Assembly: GCA_029204225.1 (NCBI GenBank)
Contig: MU832160.1
Location: 20,252 to 84,251 of the forward strand
Length of the DNA: 64,000 nt
Direction: 5' to 3'
From: Diphasiastrum complanatum
Lineage: Eukaryota; Streptophyta; Lycopodiopsida; Lycopodiales; Lycopodiaceae
This document shows, piece by piece, positions 54,506-64,000 of this stretch; the stretch's first letter is position 1, and every line of letters begins with the position of its first letter. The translations under genes were made by a program, and so were the position numbers. The notes beneath the pieces were generated by a model, which did no database searches, was not told the origin of the DNA, and saw only the letters and a list, made by a program, of their open reading frames with translations.

Positions 54506-57500
54506 AGTACAAGCTCTTGAGGATGGACAAGCTTTCTCTCACTCATAATGATGGCAAAGCTCTCTTTGCCAAGGATAAGCACAAAGAGAGGAGCAAGAAC
54601 CAACATCAACAATCCTCAAGCAAGGACAAAGTCAAATACAAAGACAAAGATGAGGAGGAAGATGATTCCTCTAATGCTTCATCATCCAAGCTCAAGAAGA
54701 AGAAGAAGAAGATCAAGTGCTTTTATTGTGGCAAGAAAGGTCATTATGCCACAAATTTCTTCAAAAAGAAGAATCAACTCAAGCAAGCCAATATTACCAA
54801 TGAGAAGGAAGACACTATTGCAAGTGATGGAGAGGGATCTTTTATGGTCTCTAGTTTCTCATCTACTCCTTTCAAGAAGGACAACCTATGGTATATTGAT
54901 AGTGGAGCCTCTTCACATATGTGTAGCTCCAAGGACTCTTTCTCTTCTATTGCACCTTATGATGGAGTGAAGAAATCAATATACACTGCAAATGATTTTG
55001 AATGTCCTATTGAAGGCATAGGGAACATTCCCTTGAAGCTTGCATCCTCTAAAGTTCTTTCTCTCTCTAGAGTTCTTTATGTACCTAAGCTTACCAAGAA
55101 TCTTATTAGTGTTGGCCAATTGCTTGATAATGGCCTTGATGTAAAATTCAATGTTGATACTTGCACTATCAAGAAGAATGATGAGATACTTGCATTAGGA
55201 TCTAGATTTGGTGGCATCTATAAACTAGATCCAAATGAGTATGTGAATGCTTGTAATGTTGCTCTTGTGAACAAGCTCTCTATGGAGGAATTATGGCATA
55301 GGAGGTTGGGACATCCCAACTACAAATCCATGCTCTCTATGATCAAAGAATCCAAAGCTATTGGCTTGCCAAAGTCATTCTCCAAGAAGATCAAGCCTTG
55401 TGAGGCTTGTGCTATTGCTAAATCTCACAAAAAGCCATTTACAAGATCTTCTATCAAAAGCAAGCATCCTTTGGAGTTAATCCACTCGGATGTGCATTTC
55501 TCATCAACTACAAGCAAGGGAGGAGCCACTTGTTTTGTTACTTTCATTGATGATTACACAAGATTCACTTGGATATATCTTCTTGCTTCAAAATCTATGC
55601 TGTTTGATCATTTCCTTATTTTCAAAGCTTATGTAGAGAAGCAATTCTCATTCAAGATTAAAGCTCTTAGAAGTGATGGAGGTGGTGAATATATCTCCAA
55701 TAAATTTCAAGATTTTTGTGAGCTTGAAGGCATTAAAAGAGAGTTTTCTTGTGCCTACTCTCCATCTCAAAATGGAGTGGTCGAGAGAAAAAATAGATCT
55801 CTATGTGAATGTGCAAAATCTATGAGAATTGAGGCATCTTTGCCCAAAGATTTTTGGGGAGAAGCCATTAATTGTGCAAATTATCTTTGCAATAGGCTCC
55901 CATATATAGCTCTTGGAGGAAAGTCACCATATGAAATCTTATTTTTGAAGAAGCCTAAGGTTGATCACCTTAGAGTTTTTGGATGCTTATGCTTTGTCCA
56001 TATTCCCTTGGAAACAAGGAAGAAGGAAGATCCTAGTGCATGCAAAGGGATCATGGTTGGATACTCATCCACCAAGAAGGCCTATAGAGTCTTTATACTC
56101 TCTACTTCTCAAGTTATTGAAAGTAGAGATGTTGTCTTTCATGAAGATCAACACTCATCATTTGAAGAGGTCGAGATCAAGAAATCTATGGATGCATCAT
56201 CAATTATTGATTTTGAAGACAATCATGATGTGATGGGGTCAAGATTTGAAGAAGACTCTCCTCGGATTTTTTCACCAAGAAGATCCATGAGAGATAGATC
56301 CGAGCCTAAGAGGCTCTCATATGTTGACAAAGGCAAACAAGTGGATCTTGATTCCACTAATTATGTTTTTTATGTCTCTCATGAAGAGCCAAAGAATGTA
56401 CAAGAGGCACTCAATACCAAGGAGTGGTATGATGCCATGAAGCAAGAGTATGATGCATTGATCACCAACAATACTTGGGAGCTTGTGGATCCTCCATCCA
56501 ACAGGCATGTGATTGGTTGCAAGTGGGTATTTCGGATCAAGTTCAATCATGATGGCACTATCAACAAGCATAAAGCAAGATTATGTGCCAAAGGATTTGC
56601 TCAAATCCATGGTCTTGATTATGAGGAGACCTTTGCACCCGTTGCAAAGATGGTGACAATAAGAATTCTTATTTCTCTTGCTTGTTTTTTCAAGTGGAAG
56701 GTGTTCCAATTAGATGTATCCAATGCTTTTCTAAATGGTTATCTTGAGGAGGAGATCTATATGGAACAACCTCAAGGATTCATCAAGGATGAGTCCAAAG
56801 TGTGCTTGCTCTTCAAAAGTCTTTATGGACTCAAGCAAGCACCAAGATCATGGTATTCAAGACTTAAGTCTTTTCTTATTTCACTAGGATTTACTCTTAG
56901 TGACTATGATCCTTCCATGTATCTAAAGTTTGTTGATAGCAATATTGTCATTCTTCTAATTTATGTTGATGACATTATTCTTTGTGGAACTTGTATCAAG
57001 CTAGTTGATGAAACCAAGCTAGCACTTGGATGTGAGTTTAAAATGCAAGATCTAGGAGAGATACATTACATCCTAGGCCTAGAAATTGATTTTTATGAAA
57101 ATCATGTCTTTATATGCCAATCTAGATATGCTCACTCTATGTTGAAAAAATTCCATATGGAAAATTCTAAGAGCATAGATACTCCAATGGAGCAAATTGT
57201 AAAAGATCCTAATAAAGGTGATGAAAGATCCTTTGAGGACATCACACTTTTTAGGAGTCTTGTAGGCTCCTTGATTTGGGTTACTATTACTAGGCCCGAT
57301 CTTAGTTTTTGTGTGCACAAATTGAGTCAATTTATGCAAGATCCTAAGATCCATCATTGGAAGATGGCCAAGAGGATTCTAAGATATGTATCTTCATCTT
57401 GTGATTATGGTCTACTCTATAAAAGTGAAGATCTATCCATTATTGACTACTCGGATTCGGACTTTGCAAGTGACAAGATGGATCGAAAGTCTATTAGTGC

Positions 57501-57927
57501 ATACACTATCTTTCTTGGAGGCAATCTAATATCTTGGCTTTCCAAAAAGCAAGATACTATATCTCTCTCTTCATGTGAGGCCGAGTACAAAGCACTCACT
57601 ACAACTACCAAAGAAGTGCTTTGGATCAAGAGGTTATTAATGGAACTAAAGTGCATCAAGGAGGATGATCTACCAATGATAAAGTGTGATAACATCTCGG
57701 CCCAAGCTCTTGCCAATAATCCCATATTTCATGCAAGAAGCAAGCACATAGAAGTGGCACACCATTTTGTGAGAGAAAAGCTTATTGGAGGAGAAATCTA
57801 TTTGGAGCATGTCAACTCGTCCTCTTGTATTGCCGATCTACTCACCAAGCCTTTGAGCAAAAGTGCTTTCATCAAGCATAGATCTAATCTTGGAGTTATA
57901 TCAAGATCAATGCTCAAATCTTCATAG
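54130..57927 (+). CDS. Copia gag-pol polyprotein, nearly intact (1265 codons, hybrid N-terminus)
   Basis: Polyprotein for reverse transcription and integration of a Ty1/Copia element. Residues 1-125 are the Thr/Pro-rich tail of the adjoining gypsy ORF; copia gag begins at about residue 126 (KLLRMDKLSL). In order: knuckle CFYCGKKGHYATNF (197-210) whose last Cys is Phe; protease WYIDSGASSHM (Asp 257); pre-integrase ELWHRRLGHPN and CEACAIAKSH; integrase Asp 454 (IHSDVHF), Asp 516 (RSDGGGE) and Glu 552 (VVERKNR), a proper DD35E; RT with QLDVSNAFLNGYLEEEIYME and IYVDD (Tyr 945); RNase H with SDSDFASD, SSCEAEYKAL and IKCDNISA. All pol catalytic residues are present. It lacks the gag N-terminal half, so it is likely not autonomous. 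Confidence 0.95.
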   Translation: MDAGASSSVSDFVDMVLSTHITSTIPLSLPTNTTSLPPLPPTVTTTSTPSLTLNTCFDSTISQKPSPVRSSTLLDSVVNVDDFALQLLTQTTSATTTMNPLHTSLTCIQSPPLLPQSPPIIQSRQQYKLLRMDKLSLTHNDGKALFAKDKHKERSKNQHQQSSSKDKVKYKDKDEEEDDSSNASSSKLKKKKKKIKCFYCGKKGHYATNFFKKKNQLKQANITNEKEDTIASDGEGSFMVSSFSSTPFKKDNLWYIDSGASSHMCSSKDSFSSIAPYDGVKKSIYTANDFECPIEGIGNIPLKLASSKVLSLSRVLYVPKLTKNLISVGQLLDNGLDVKFNVDTCTIKKNDEILALGSRFGGIYKLDPNEYVNACNVALVNKLSMEELWHRRLGHPNYKSMLSMIKESKAIGLPKSFSKKIKPCEACAIAKSHKKPFTRSSIKSKHPLELIHSDVHFSSTTSKGGATCFVTFIDDYTRFTWIYLLASKSMLFDHFLIFKAYVEKQFSFKIKALRSDGGGEYISNKFQDFCELEGIKREFSCAYSPSQNGVVERKNRSLCECAKSMRIEASLPKDFWGEAINCANYLCNRLPYIALGGKSPYEILFLKKPKVDHLRVFGCLCFVHIPLETRKKEDPSACKGIMVGYSSTKKAYRVFILSTSQVIESRDVVFHEDQHSSFEEVEIKKSMDASSIIDFEDNHDVMGSRFEEDSPRIFSPRRSMRDRSEPKRLSYVDKGKQVDLDSTNYVFYVSHEEPKNVQEALNTKEWYDAMKQEYDALITNNTWELVDPPSNRHVIGCKWVFRIKFNHDGTINKHKARLCAKGFAQIHGLDYEETFAPVAKMVTIRILISLACFFKWKVFQLDVSNAFLNGYLEEEIYMEQPQGFIKDESKVCLLFKSLYGLKQAPRSWYSRLKSFLISLGFTLSDYDPSMYLKFVDSNIVILLIYVDDIILCGTCIKLVDETKLALGCEFKMQDLGEIHYILGLEIDFYENHVFICQSRYAHSMLKKFHMENSKSIDTPMEQIVKDPNKGDERSFEDITLFRSLVGSLIWVTITRPDLSFCVHKLSQFMQDPKIHHWKMAKRILRYVSSSCDYGLLYKSEDLSIIDYSDSDFASDKMDRKSISAYTIFLGGNLISWLSKKQDTISLSSCEAEYKALTTTTKEVLWIKRLLMELKCIKEDDLPMIKCDNISAQALANNPIFHARSKHIEVAHHFVREKLIGGEIYLEHVNSSSCIADLLTKPLSKSAFIKHRSNLGVISRSMLKSS

Positions 57928-57935
57928 AAAATTTT

Positions 57936-57945
57936 TTAGGAGGAG
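57936..57945 (+). promoter_or_regulatory. Polypurine tract
   Basis: TAGGAGGAG immediately before the LTR start, the usual plus-strand primer site. Confidence 0.75.
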
Positions 57946-58546
57946 TGTGAAGAATTGAAAAAGATTATCTATGTTAGATATAGGGGTCTTATGTTTTTTA
58001 CATCAAGCATCTAGGTGTAGGATGTTGATAGGAATAAATTTGGCATAGATGGCAAATTATGCATTTCCACTTGTAATGCCACTATTGAGCCAAAATAGAG
58101 TAAGAGGCTAAACACTTGCTAATTAAAGTGTAGACAAGTGTAAAGTTTTTGTTTGATGAATTCCAAGAGGTCCAATAGGATTTAGAGGTGGAACCTTGTG
58201 AGGTCCAATAGGAAATTGAGGTGTGCTTGAATATAGTCCAATAGAATTAAGAGGTGCATAGATCAATGATCCAATAGGATCAAGAGGTGACAAAATATGG
58301 TCCAATCATAGTTAAGCATAGTGGTAGCTCGTGGACCTACTAGTATCATTGTACTCCTCATTTTGAATGCAATTGATTTGGTGAGAGTGAGAGTTGGAAG
58401 TGATTGAATGCATGTAGTAGTGTGTTTTTGCCATAGGATTCAAGATTGATCTTGAATCTCAATCTAGTCTTGATCTTGGTGCATCTACACACCTTAGGAG
58501 ATCACAAGTACATGTAGTGAACAGTCCACACGTGTGAAATTCAACA
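57946..58546 (+). mobile_element. Copia 3' LTR (601 bp, TG...CA)
   Basis: Starts TGTGAAGAATTG and ends ACACGTGTGAAATTCAACA. The right-hand 100 bp matches the end of the LTR at 60,054-60,154 (CTTAGGAGATCA/CCTAGGAGATCA, CACACGTGTGAAA/CACATGTGTAAAA), so the two belong to one family. The sequence that follows (from 58,547) is a different, older element. Confidence 0.85.
58171..58310 (+). repeat. Five CCAAT-box units in the LTR U3
   Basis: TCCAAT occurs at 58,171, 58,204, 58,237, 58,270 and 58,301, mostly followed by AGGA and then an AAGAGGTG-like stretch. The spacings are 33, 33, 33 and 31 bp. Confidence 0.9.
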
Positions 58547-59562
58547 ATTCGTCTTAATGTCACGAAGTGCGAGGTGGCTCCTGAATCTAGGATCACCTCG
58601 TGCGTGTCAGACGTTGATGTTGCACACACGTCTTCACAGATGTAGGCGGTCGAACAATTTTTGTTCGTTCTTTCTTTGCCCATCTTTGAGCTCTCGGGCT
58701 CCTTGACATAGGAAGAACCATTATCGTTCTCATGTCTGTTCTGTGCTGATCTGTTTCTTGGGTTTTGGCAGCAATCCATGGCTGCATGACCCTTCTTATG
58801 GCAATGGATACACTCAATCTTGGGATTGAGCCAACAGGTATCTACTGTATGCCCGTCTCTTCTGCATCTCGTGCAGGTCTTCTTGTCGACAAACTTGGGA
58901 TCTCTGTCAGACACAATGGACTTCGGAAGGCCATGCAACCTGACAATATTCTGAATAAACAACTCAGCAACTTGCGGAGTTGTGACCTTCTTGGTCATTG
59001 CAATGAAGTGAGCCATCTTGGAAAACTTGTCTACTACTACCATAACAAAATTTAATCCCTTTTGGGTCTTGGGTAGCCCAACAATAAAATTCATAGAGAT
59101 GATTTCTCACCTTCCTATAGGTATCTCAAGTGGATGTAACAAGCCCAGAGGACTTACTCTCTTGGCCTTGTTCACTTGACAAGTCGTGCAACACTGGACG
59201 TACTCTCTTACATCATGCTGCAATCGTGGCCAGAAATAATGTCTTCTTATAAGTTCACTAGTCTTATCGATACCTGGATGCCCTATGAAGGGACTATCAT
59301 GGCATTCATAAAGTATCTTACGATGAAGATCCTTCATGTCTGGCACAAAAACTCTTCCATTTCTCAAGAACATACCATACTTCATGGTGTATGTTAAATA
59401 TGTGCTGGTGTGTGCCTCTACAGAAGTGACAGCCTCGACTGACTCTTCCGTTTGGTCGACTACCTTGCACACATTAGGCCACACACGCTGACAATGCGGG
59501 TTCATTTCTTGATCCTTCTTAATCTCCTCCATGAGTTCACTGTCAACCACAGTAAATCTCAT
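58547..59562 (-). pseudogene. Hybrid fragment: gypsy integrase joined to copia gag/protease
   Basis: Reading leftwards: VVDSELMEEIKKDQEMNPHC, the integrase zinc domain (GHPGIDKTSELIRRHYFWPR, YVQCCTTCQVNKA), a break, then the integrase core MNFIVGLPKTQKGLNFVMVV ending SDRDPKFV. At about 58,885-58,892 the frame passes directly into copia gag: knuckles CTRCRRDGHTVDTC and CIHCHKKGHAAMDC, then protease VILDSGATSHFVT. The last part of the longest open frame (below 58,547) is LTR antisense. The copia half is a sister of 10,370-10,690. Confidence 0.88.
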
Positions 59563-60154
59563 TTGAGAGTTGGATTAGCTCATGATAGTGTAGGCTACTT
59601 ACACTTGGCTTGATGGTAGAGGTCTAGTGACATAGCACCTCTTGATTTTATTTGTCAATTTGGACCAATCATATTGTAAGATGCACCAAAATGGTTCAAT
59701 CAATGTAAGAGGTGGCATGTAAGTGGTCCAATCATAGTAGAGGTAATTTTAGAGAGATCCAATCATTGAGCTTTATTGCCACTCCTCATGGATCTCGTGC
59801 CACTATGAGTGAGAGTGATATTGAGTCCACACTTAGTTTAATGATGTGAGATTTGGATTTGCATGCTCCAACACTTAGACTATTTTCTAGATTCTCTCTC
59901 TACCCGAGAGCTTGATGTAGCATTCTCTCTACCCAAGAGCAAGCCAATTTTATACATAGCTTTTTTCATCCAAAGTTGCCTCTCATTATGTGTGATGAAT
60001 GGTAAGTGATAGATGCATGTGTTGAGTGCTCTTGCCTTAGATTTTTGGAGCTAGAATGCTTGTATCTTGTGAAAGGTAGATCTATGTGCAATCACACATC
60101 CTAGGAGATCATTCACATTGTTTGAGATGTCCTCACATGTGTAAAAATTACACA
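59563..60154 (+). mobile_element. Copia 5' LTR, probably 5'-truncated
   Basis: Ends CACATGTGTAAAAATTACA before the PBS. Its end matches the LTR at 57,946-58,546. About the first 170 bp of the family LTR seem to be missing at the junction with the hybrid fragment. A TTTTATACATAG TATA-like site lies near 59,950. Confidence 0.7.
59664..59763 (+). repeat. Four CCAAT-type units in the second LTR
   Basis: ACCAAT at 59,664, TTCAAT at 59,695, TCCAAT at 59,727 and TCCAAT at 59,758, with spacings of 31, 32 and 31 bp. This is the same layout as the LTR at 58.2 kb. Confidence 0.85.
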
Positions 60155-60164
60155 TGGTATCAGA
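60155..60164 (+). promoter_or_regulatory. Copia primer-binding site
   Basis: TGGTATCAGA, then TCC instead of GC. Fits tRNA-iMet priming over ten bases. Confidence 0.85.
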
Positions 60165-60905
60165 TCCAACTTAAAATTGGATTGTATCTATCATGTGTGA
60201 TGAGATTTTTGGCTTGAAATCTAATTTTGAAGAGACTCAGTGTAGTTGAATCTAGATAGCTATCAAAATGTTTTTTGGGTCAAAATGGATCTAAAACACA
60301 TTGATTAGATCCATGTAGGGTACTGTATGAATTTTACTACTCATACACATGTGAGATCATAATTTTTTTTTTGGTTGGTGTATCTGCAAGGTAGATCCAA
60401 ATCTAGAGTGTGATAGCTTGATAGAAAGCTAGTGAAGTTTAATTTGTGTTGCAGTTTGTTTCAACACAATTGGATGTGTCTTGGAGAAGTTATAGCCATT
60501 TCAAGTGAGGTGTGTAGGGCACCCAACCTAGTTGGACACATCAAGTTTGACTCATATCTAACTTGTTTGACCAAAAAACTCATGTTTTTGCTTGCCAATC
60601 TTGTTTAGGTGATCTAGGTGTGATTTTGAAGCCATAGCCACATAATTTCATGCTAATCAAGTGTATTTGAGTCTATTGTAGTGTCTTTGAGTTCCTTACA
60701 TGTGCTTGAAAGAATATGGCTCAAAATTTTGTTTTGCTTATTCTTTGGAGAGAAGCTAGATCTAGATTGAGAGAGATTGTCATAGCTAGTGAGATAGACC
60801 TCACATATTTTGATTTGGTTTTGGTTGGAAACCATTATCAAATTTTTTTTTTGAGAAAGAATCAACATTTGTACTTGTTTTTTGTATCCATTACAATTCA
60901 ATTTC
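60165..60905 (+). other. Copia 5' leader
   Basis: Non-coding leader with blocks shared with the leaders at 47.5 kb (GATAGCTATC) and 42.8 kb (AGCTTGATAGAAAGCT). Small open frames are not conserved. Confidence 0.65.
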
Positions 60906-63900
60906 TCAAGTGATTATACCTTCCATGGGTCTTTTCTCTTGAAGCAAGGAGAGAGATTGAGCACCTCCAACAATTCTATTTGGAAGGTGAGGATGGAGTC
61001 GATTTTGATCCTCCAAGGTGTGATAAATATTGTGCTTGGACTTGAGGAGGAGCATCAAGTGCTTCAATGAGTCCAAAGGTAAAATAAAAGGGCAAGAATG
61101 GCCCTTCACTACATCAAGATGAATGTATCCAATGAAGTGTTGAGAGAGATTAGTACTTGCACCCCAGACAAGGAGGCTTGGGACACCCTCAAAGCCATTT
61201 ATGAGGCCAAGAATAATTCTATATTGCTCACTCTTAGGAATCAAATCTTCCAAATCTACCAAAAGAGTGACGAGAGTCCCTCAAACTTTGTCATGAGAGT
61301 GAAAGTTCTCATAGAGAGTTTGCATGCATAGGAAATTATCTTAATTAAAGTGAGCTAGTCCAAGTCATCCTTAATGGATTGAGTCCAATCCAATGCAATC
61401 AAGGAGGAGCTTCCAAGCTTGGAGGCACTTCAAAGATTCCTTATTGTTGAAGAATGTAGGGAGGAGAATAAGCTCTTGAGAATCAACACGCTCTCATTGA
61501 AGGATGGTGGAGAGGACAAAGATTTATTCACCAAGGACAAACCAAATGGGAGGAGCAAAGGACAACATCAACAACATTTCAAGAAGGAAAAATAAAAAGA
61601 CAAAGCCAAAGATGGAGATAAGGACCATTCATCTCAAGCTTCAACATCTAGTGGGAAGAAGAAGAAGATCAAGTGCTTCTTGTGTGGCAAGAAAGTCCAC
61701 TATGCCTCTAATTTCTTCAAGAAAAAGAACCAATTCAAATAAGCTAACCTCACTAATGAAAAAGAGAGTGATGCTAATGAGAGTGATAAGGATGATTCAC
61801 TTATGATGTCTGGTTTTTCTTCCTCTTCTTTCAATTATAATTAATTGTGATGGATTGATAATGGGGCTAATTCCCATATGTCTAGTTCCAAGAATTCATT
61901 TACTAGTCTCAAGCCTTATGAGGGTAATAAAAACTCTATCTATACTGCAAATGATGTTGAGTGTAGGATTGAAGCAATAGGAAATATCCCTTTGGATGTA
62001 GCATCGTCAAAAGTTTTGTGTCTCAATGATGTACTTTATGTGCCAAAACTAATAAAGAATCTCATTAGTGTTGGTCAATTGTTTGATGTAATGGTCGTGA
62101 TGTCAAATTTGATGTTGACACATGTATAATCAAGAGCGAGGATGAGGTGATAGCTAGAGGATCTAGATTTGGGAGATTATACAAACTAGATTCTACTGAG
62201 AGTGCTAACATTTGTGATGTTTCCTACAAGACCAAGATCTCTCAAGAGGATTTATGGCATAAGAGATTGGGCCAATCCAATTTCAAAGCCATGACATCCA
62301 TGGTCAAAGATGAAGAAGCTATTGGTTTGCCAAAAACTATATCAAAGGAGCTTCAACCTTCTGAAGCTTGTGCTATTGCCAAATTTCAAAGGAGGCCCTT
62401 TCCAAGATCCAACATCAAGTCTCAACATGCTTTTGAGCTAGTGCACTCGAATGTTCACTTTGCATCTTCCAAGAGCAAAGGAGGATCTACATGCTTTGTT
62501 ACTTTTATAGATAATTACACAAGATTTTCTTGGGTGTATCTCTTGTCTTTAAAATCTATGGTGTTTGATGCATTTCTTAAATTCAAAGCTTAGTTGAAAA
62601 GTAATCTTCATGTAATTTGAAAGCTCTGAGATGTGATGGTGGAGGGGAGTTTACCTCCAACAAGTTTAATGAATTTTGTGAGCAAGAGGGAGCTGAAAGA
62701 AAAAATAGAACTCTTTGTGAATGTGCAAAAGCTCTTAGAATATAAGCATCTCTTCCAAAAGATTTTTGGGAAGAAGCAATTTCTTGAGCAAATTATATTT
62801 GTAATAGACTTCCAAATCTTGCTCTAGGAGGAAAAACACCATATGATATGATGTATAAGGAAAAGCCTAAGGTAGATCACCTTAGGGTCTTTGGTTGTGT
62901 GTGCTTTGTTCATGTACCTTTAGAGACTCAAGAAAAATGATGATCCTAGTTCTATTAAAGGAGTGTTGATTGGATATTCATCAACAAAGAAAGCATATAG
63001 AATCTTTATTCCCTCTACTAATAAGATTGTTGTAAGTAGAGATGTGATCTTCCATGAAGATCAAAAACTCAACTTGGATGGGGTCAAGATAAAGCCAACT
63101 TATAGACTTCTATTATCAATCCTGATGCCAATCAAGATGTGGAGGGGTCGAGGCTTGAGGAGGAGTATCTTCAAGCAATTACACAAAGAAGATCTATGAG
63201 ATAGAGATCCGAACCAAGGAGGCTCACATATGTGGAGAAAGACAAGAAAGTGGAGGATGGCACCTCTTATCATGCATTTTGCATCTCTCGTGATGAGCCA
63301 AGAGATGTCCAAGATGCACTCCAATCAAAGAAGTGGTTTGAAGCCATGTCAAAAGAGTATGAAGCCTTTATCCAACAATACTTGGGAGCTCGTGGATCCA
63401 CCTATCAACAAGCATGTTATTGAATGCAAGTGGGTGTTTCGAGTGAAGTACAATAATGATGGATCCATCAACAAGTTCAAAGCAAGACTATGTGCCAAAG
63501 GATATGCTCAAATTCATGGTCTGATTATTAATACGTTTTTGCACCCATGGTAGATGGTCACTATAAGAATTATCATTTCTATTGCATGCTATTTCAAGAG
63601 AGGATTTCCAACTTGATGTTTCTAATGCCTTCCTCAATGGCTACCTTGAGGAAAAAATCTATATGGAGTATCCCAAGGGTGTTATCAAAGAAGGTGATGA
63701 ATCCAAAGCGTGTCTCTTATTCGAAAGTATTTATGGGATAAGAAAGCCCCAAGGTCCTAGTATGCAAGGCTCAATTCATATCTTATATCACTTGGATTCC
63801 ATCTAATTGCATATGATCCATCTTTGTATATTAAATTTATAAATAGCAATCTTGTTATTCTTGTTCTGTAGATGATATCATCTTGAGTGGAAGTTGCATG

Positions 63901-64000
63901 AAACTTGTTGATGAGACAAAAAGTGCATCAGGTAGTGAATTTAAAATGCAAGATATGGGTGAGCTTCACTACATCTTAGGCCTAGAGGTATATCTTTGTC
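60906..64000 (+). pseudogene. Copia gag-pol, decayed, runs off the window end
   Basis: Related to the 54-58 kb copy throughout. Gag YTFHGSFLLKQGERLSTSNN and KRARMALHYIKMNVSNEVLR leads to knuckle CFLCGKKVHYASNF (61,674-61,715), with last Cys as Phe and Gly as Val. Protease reads WIDNGANSHM (Ser changed to Asn at 61,860), and the first integrase Asp is Asn (HSNVHF, 62,450-62,452). RT reaches NAFLNGYLEEKIYMEYPKGV, and the catalytic site reads SVDDIILSG (Tyr lost by a small deletion, 63,865-63,876). Several stops and frameshifts. It ends inside RT at the window edge. Confidence 0.92.

Noticed and set aside
58885-58892. GTCGAC at the hybrid junction as proof of a cloning artefact
   Set aside because: A six-base site occurs often by chance, and flanking sequence is native plant transposon on both sides; kept only as a point to check.
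1-64000. CRISPR arrays, bacterial operons, organellar genes, tRNA or rRNA genes
   Set aside because: None seen; repeats here are minisatellites and transposon parts, and the gene structure is eukaryotic.

Overview
This is a window of nuclear DNA from a land plant, most likely a seed plant or other vascular plant with a large, repeat-rich genome. The evidence is one intron-containing euAP2-class transcription factor gene set among nested plant Ty1/Copia and Ty3/Gypsy retrotransposons, with copia primer-binding sites of the initiator-tRNA type, polypurine tracts, a MITE and a foldback element. I cannot name the species.

Layout. 1-2.6 kb holds two blocks of a 25-bp minisatellite whose units carry the RCCGAC (DRE/CRT) core, and a possible plus-strand gag start. 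2.6-8.8 kb is a decayed minus-strand Ty3/Gypsy element with gag, two zinc knuckles, RT, RNase H and integrase, a PBS at 8.81 kb and a third block of the same minisatellite in its leader. 9.85-11.06 kb is a copia gag/protease fragment. 13.4-14.3 kb is a T-rich low-complexity block. 14.3-17.3 kb is a plus-strand gypsy wreck carrying a MITE. 18.7-22.9 kb is a plus-strand copia wreck with two foreign inserts.

The only cellular gene found is an APETALA2-type gene on the minus strand (CDS 34,268 down to 25,659). I rebuilt it as 10 exons with GT/AG junctions. They sum to 2,235 nt, which is 744 codons plus stop. It has an N-terminal DLN motif, a basic nuclear-localisation stretch, two AP2 domains and an LxLxL EAR-type motif. 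Its miR172 site is reduced to a 9-nt core. Intron 7 (3.7 kb) holds an array of CT tracts and ACGTGGC-containing repeats. Upstream lies a GC-rich, probably promoter/5'UTR, region with TCCAACGG repeats and a G-box.

36.2-48.6 kb holds a minus-strand copia RT fragment, a foldback element with an internal duplication, LTR remnants and a decayed copia element. 48.6-60.2 kb is the most complex part. A gypsy fragment with an RT-to-integrase deletion and an unrecognised third ORF runs in frame into an almost intact copia polyprotein (ORF 54,130-57,927). That copia has a 601-bp 3' LTR with five CCAAT boxes, mostly 33 bp apart. It is followed by a minus-strand hybrid fragment (gypsy integrase joined to copia gag/protease). 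Next comes a related copia (LTR, PBS at 60,155, decayed gag-pol) that runs off the window end.

No tRNA, rRNA or CRISPR was seen. Element boundaries other than PBS/PPT-anchored ones are approximate.
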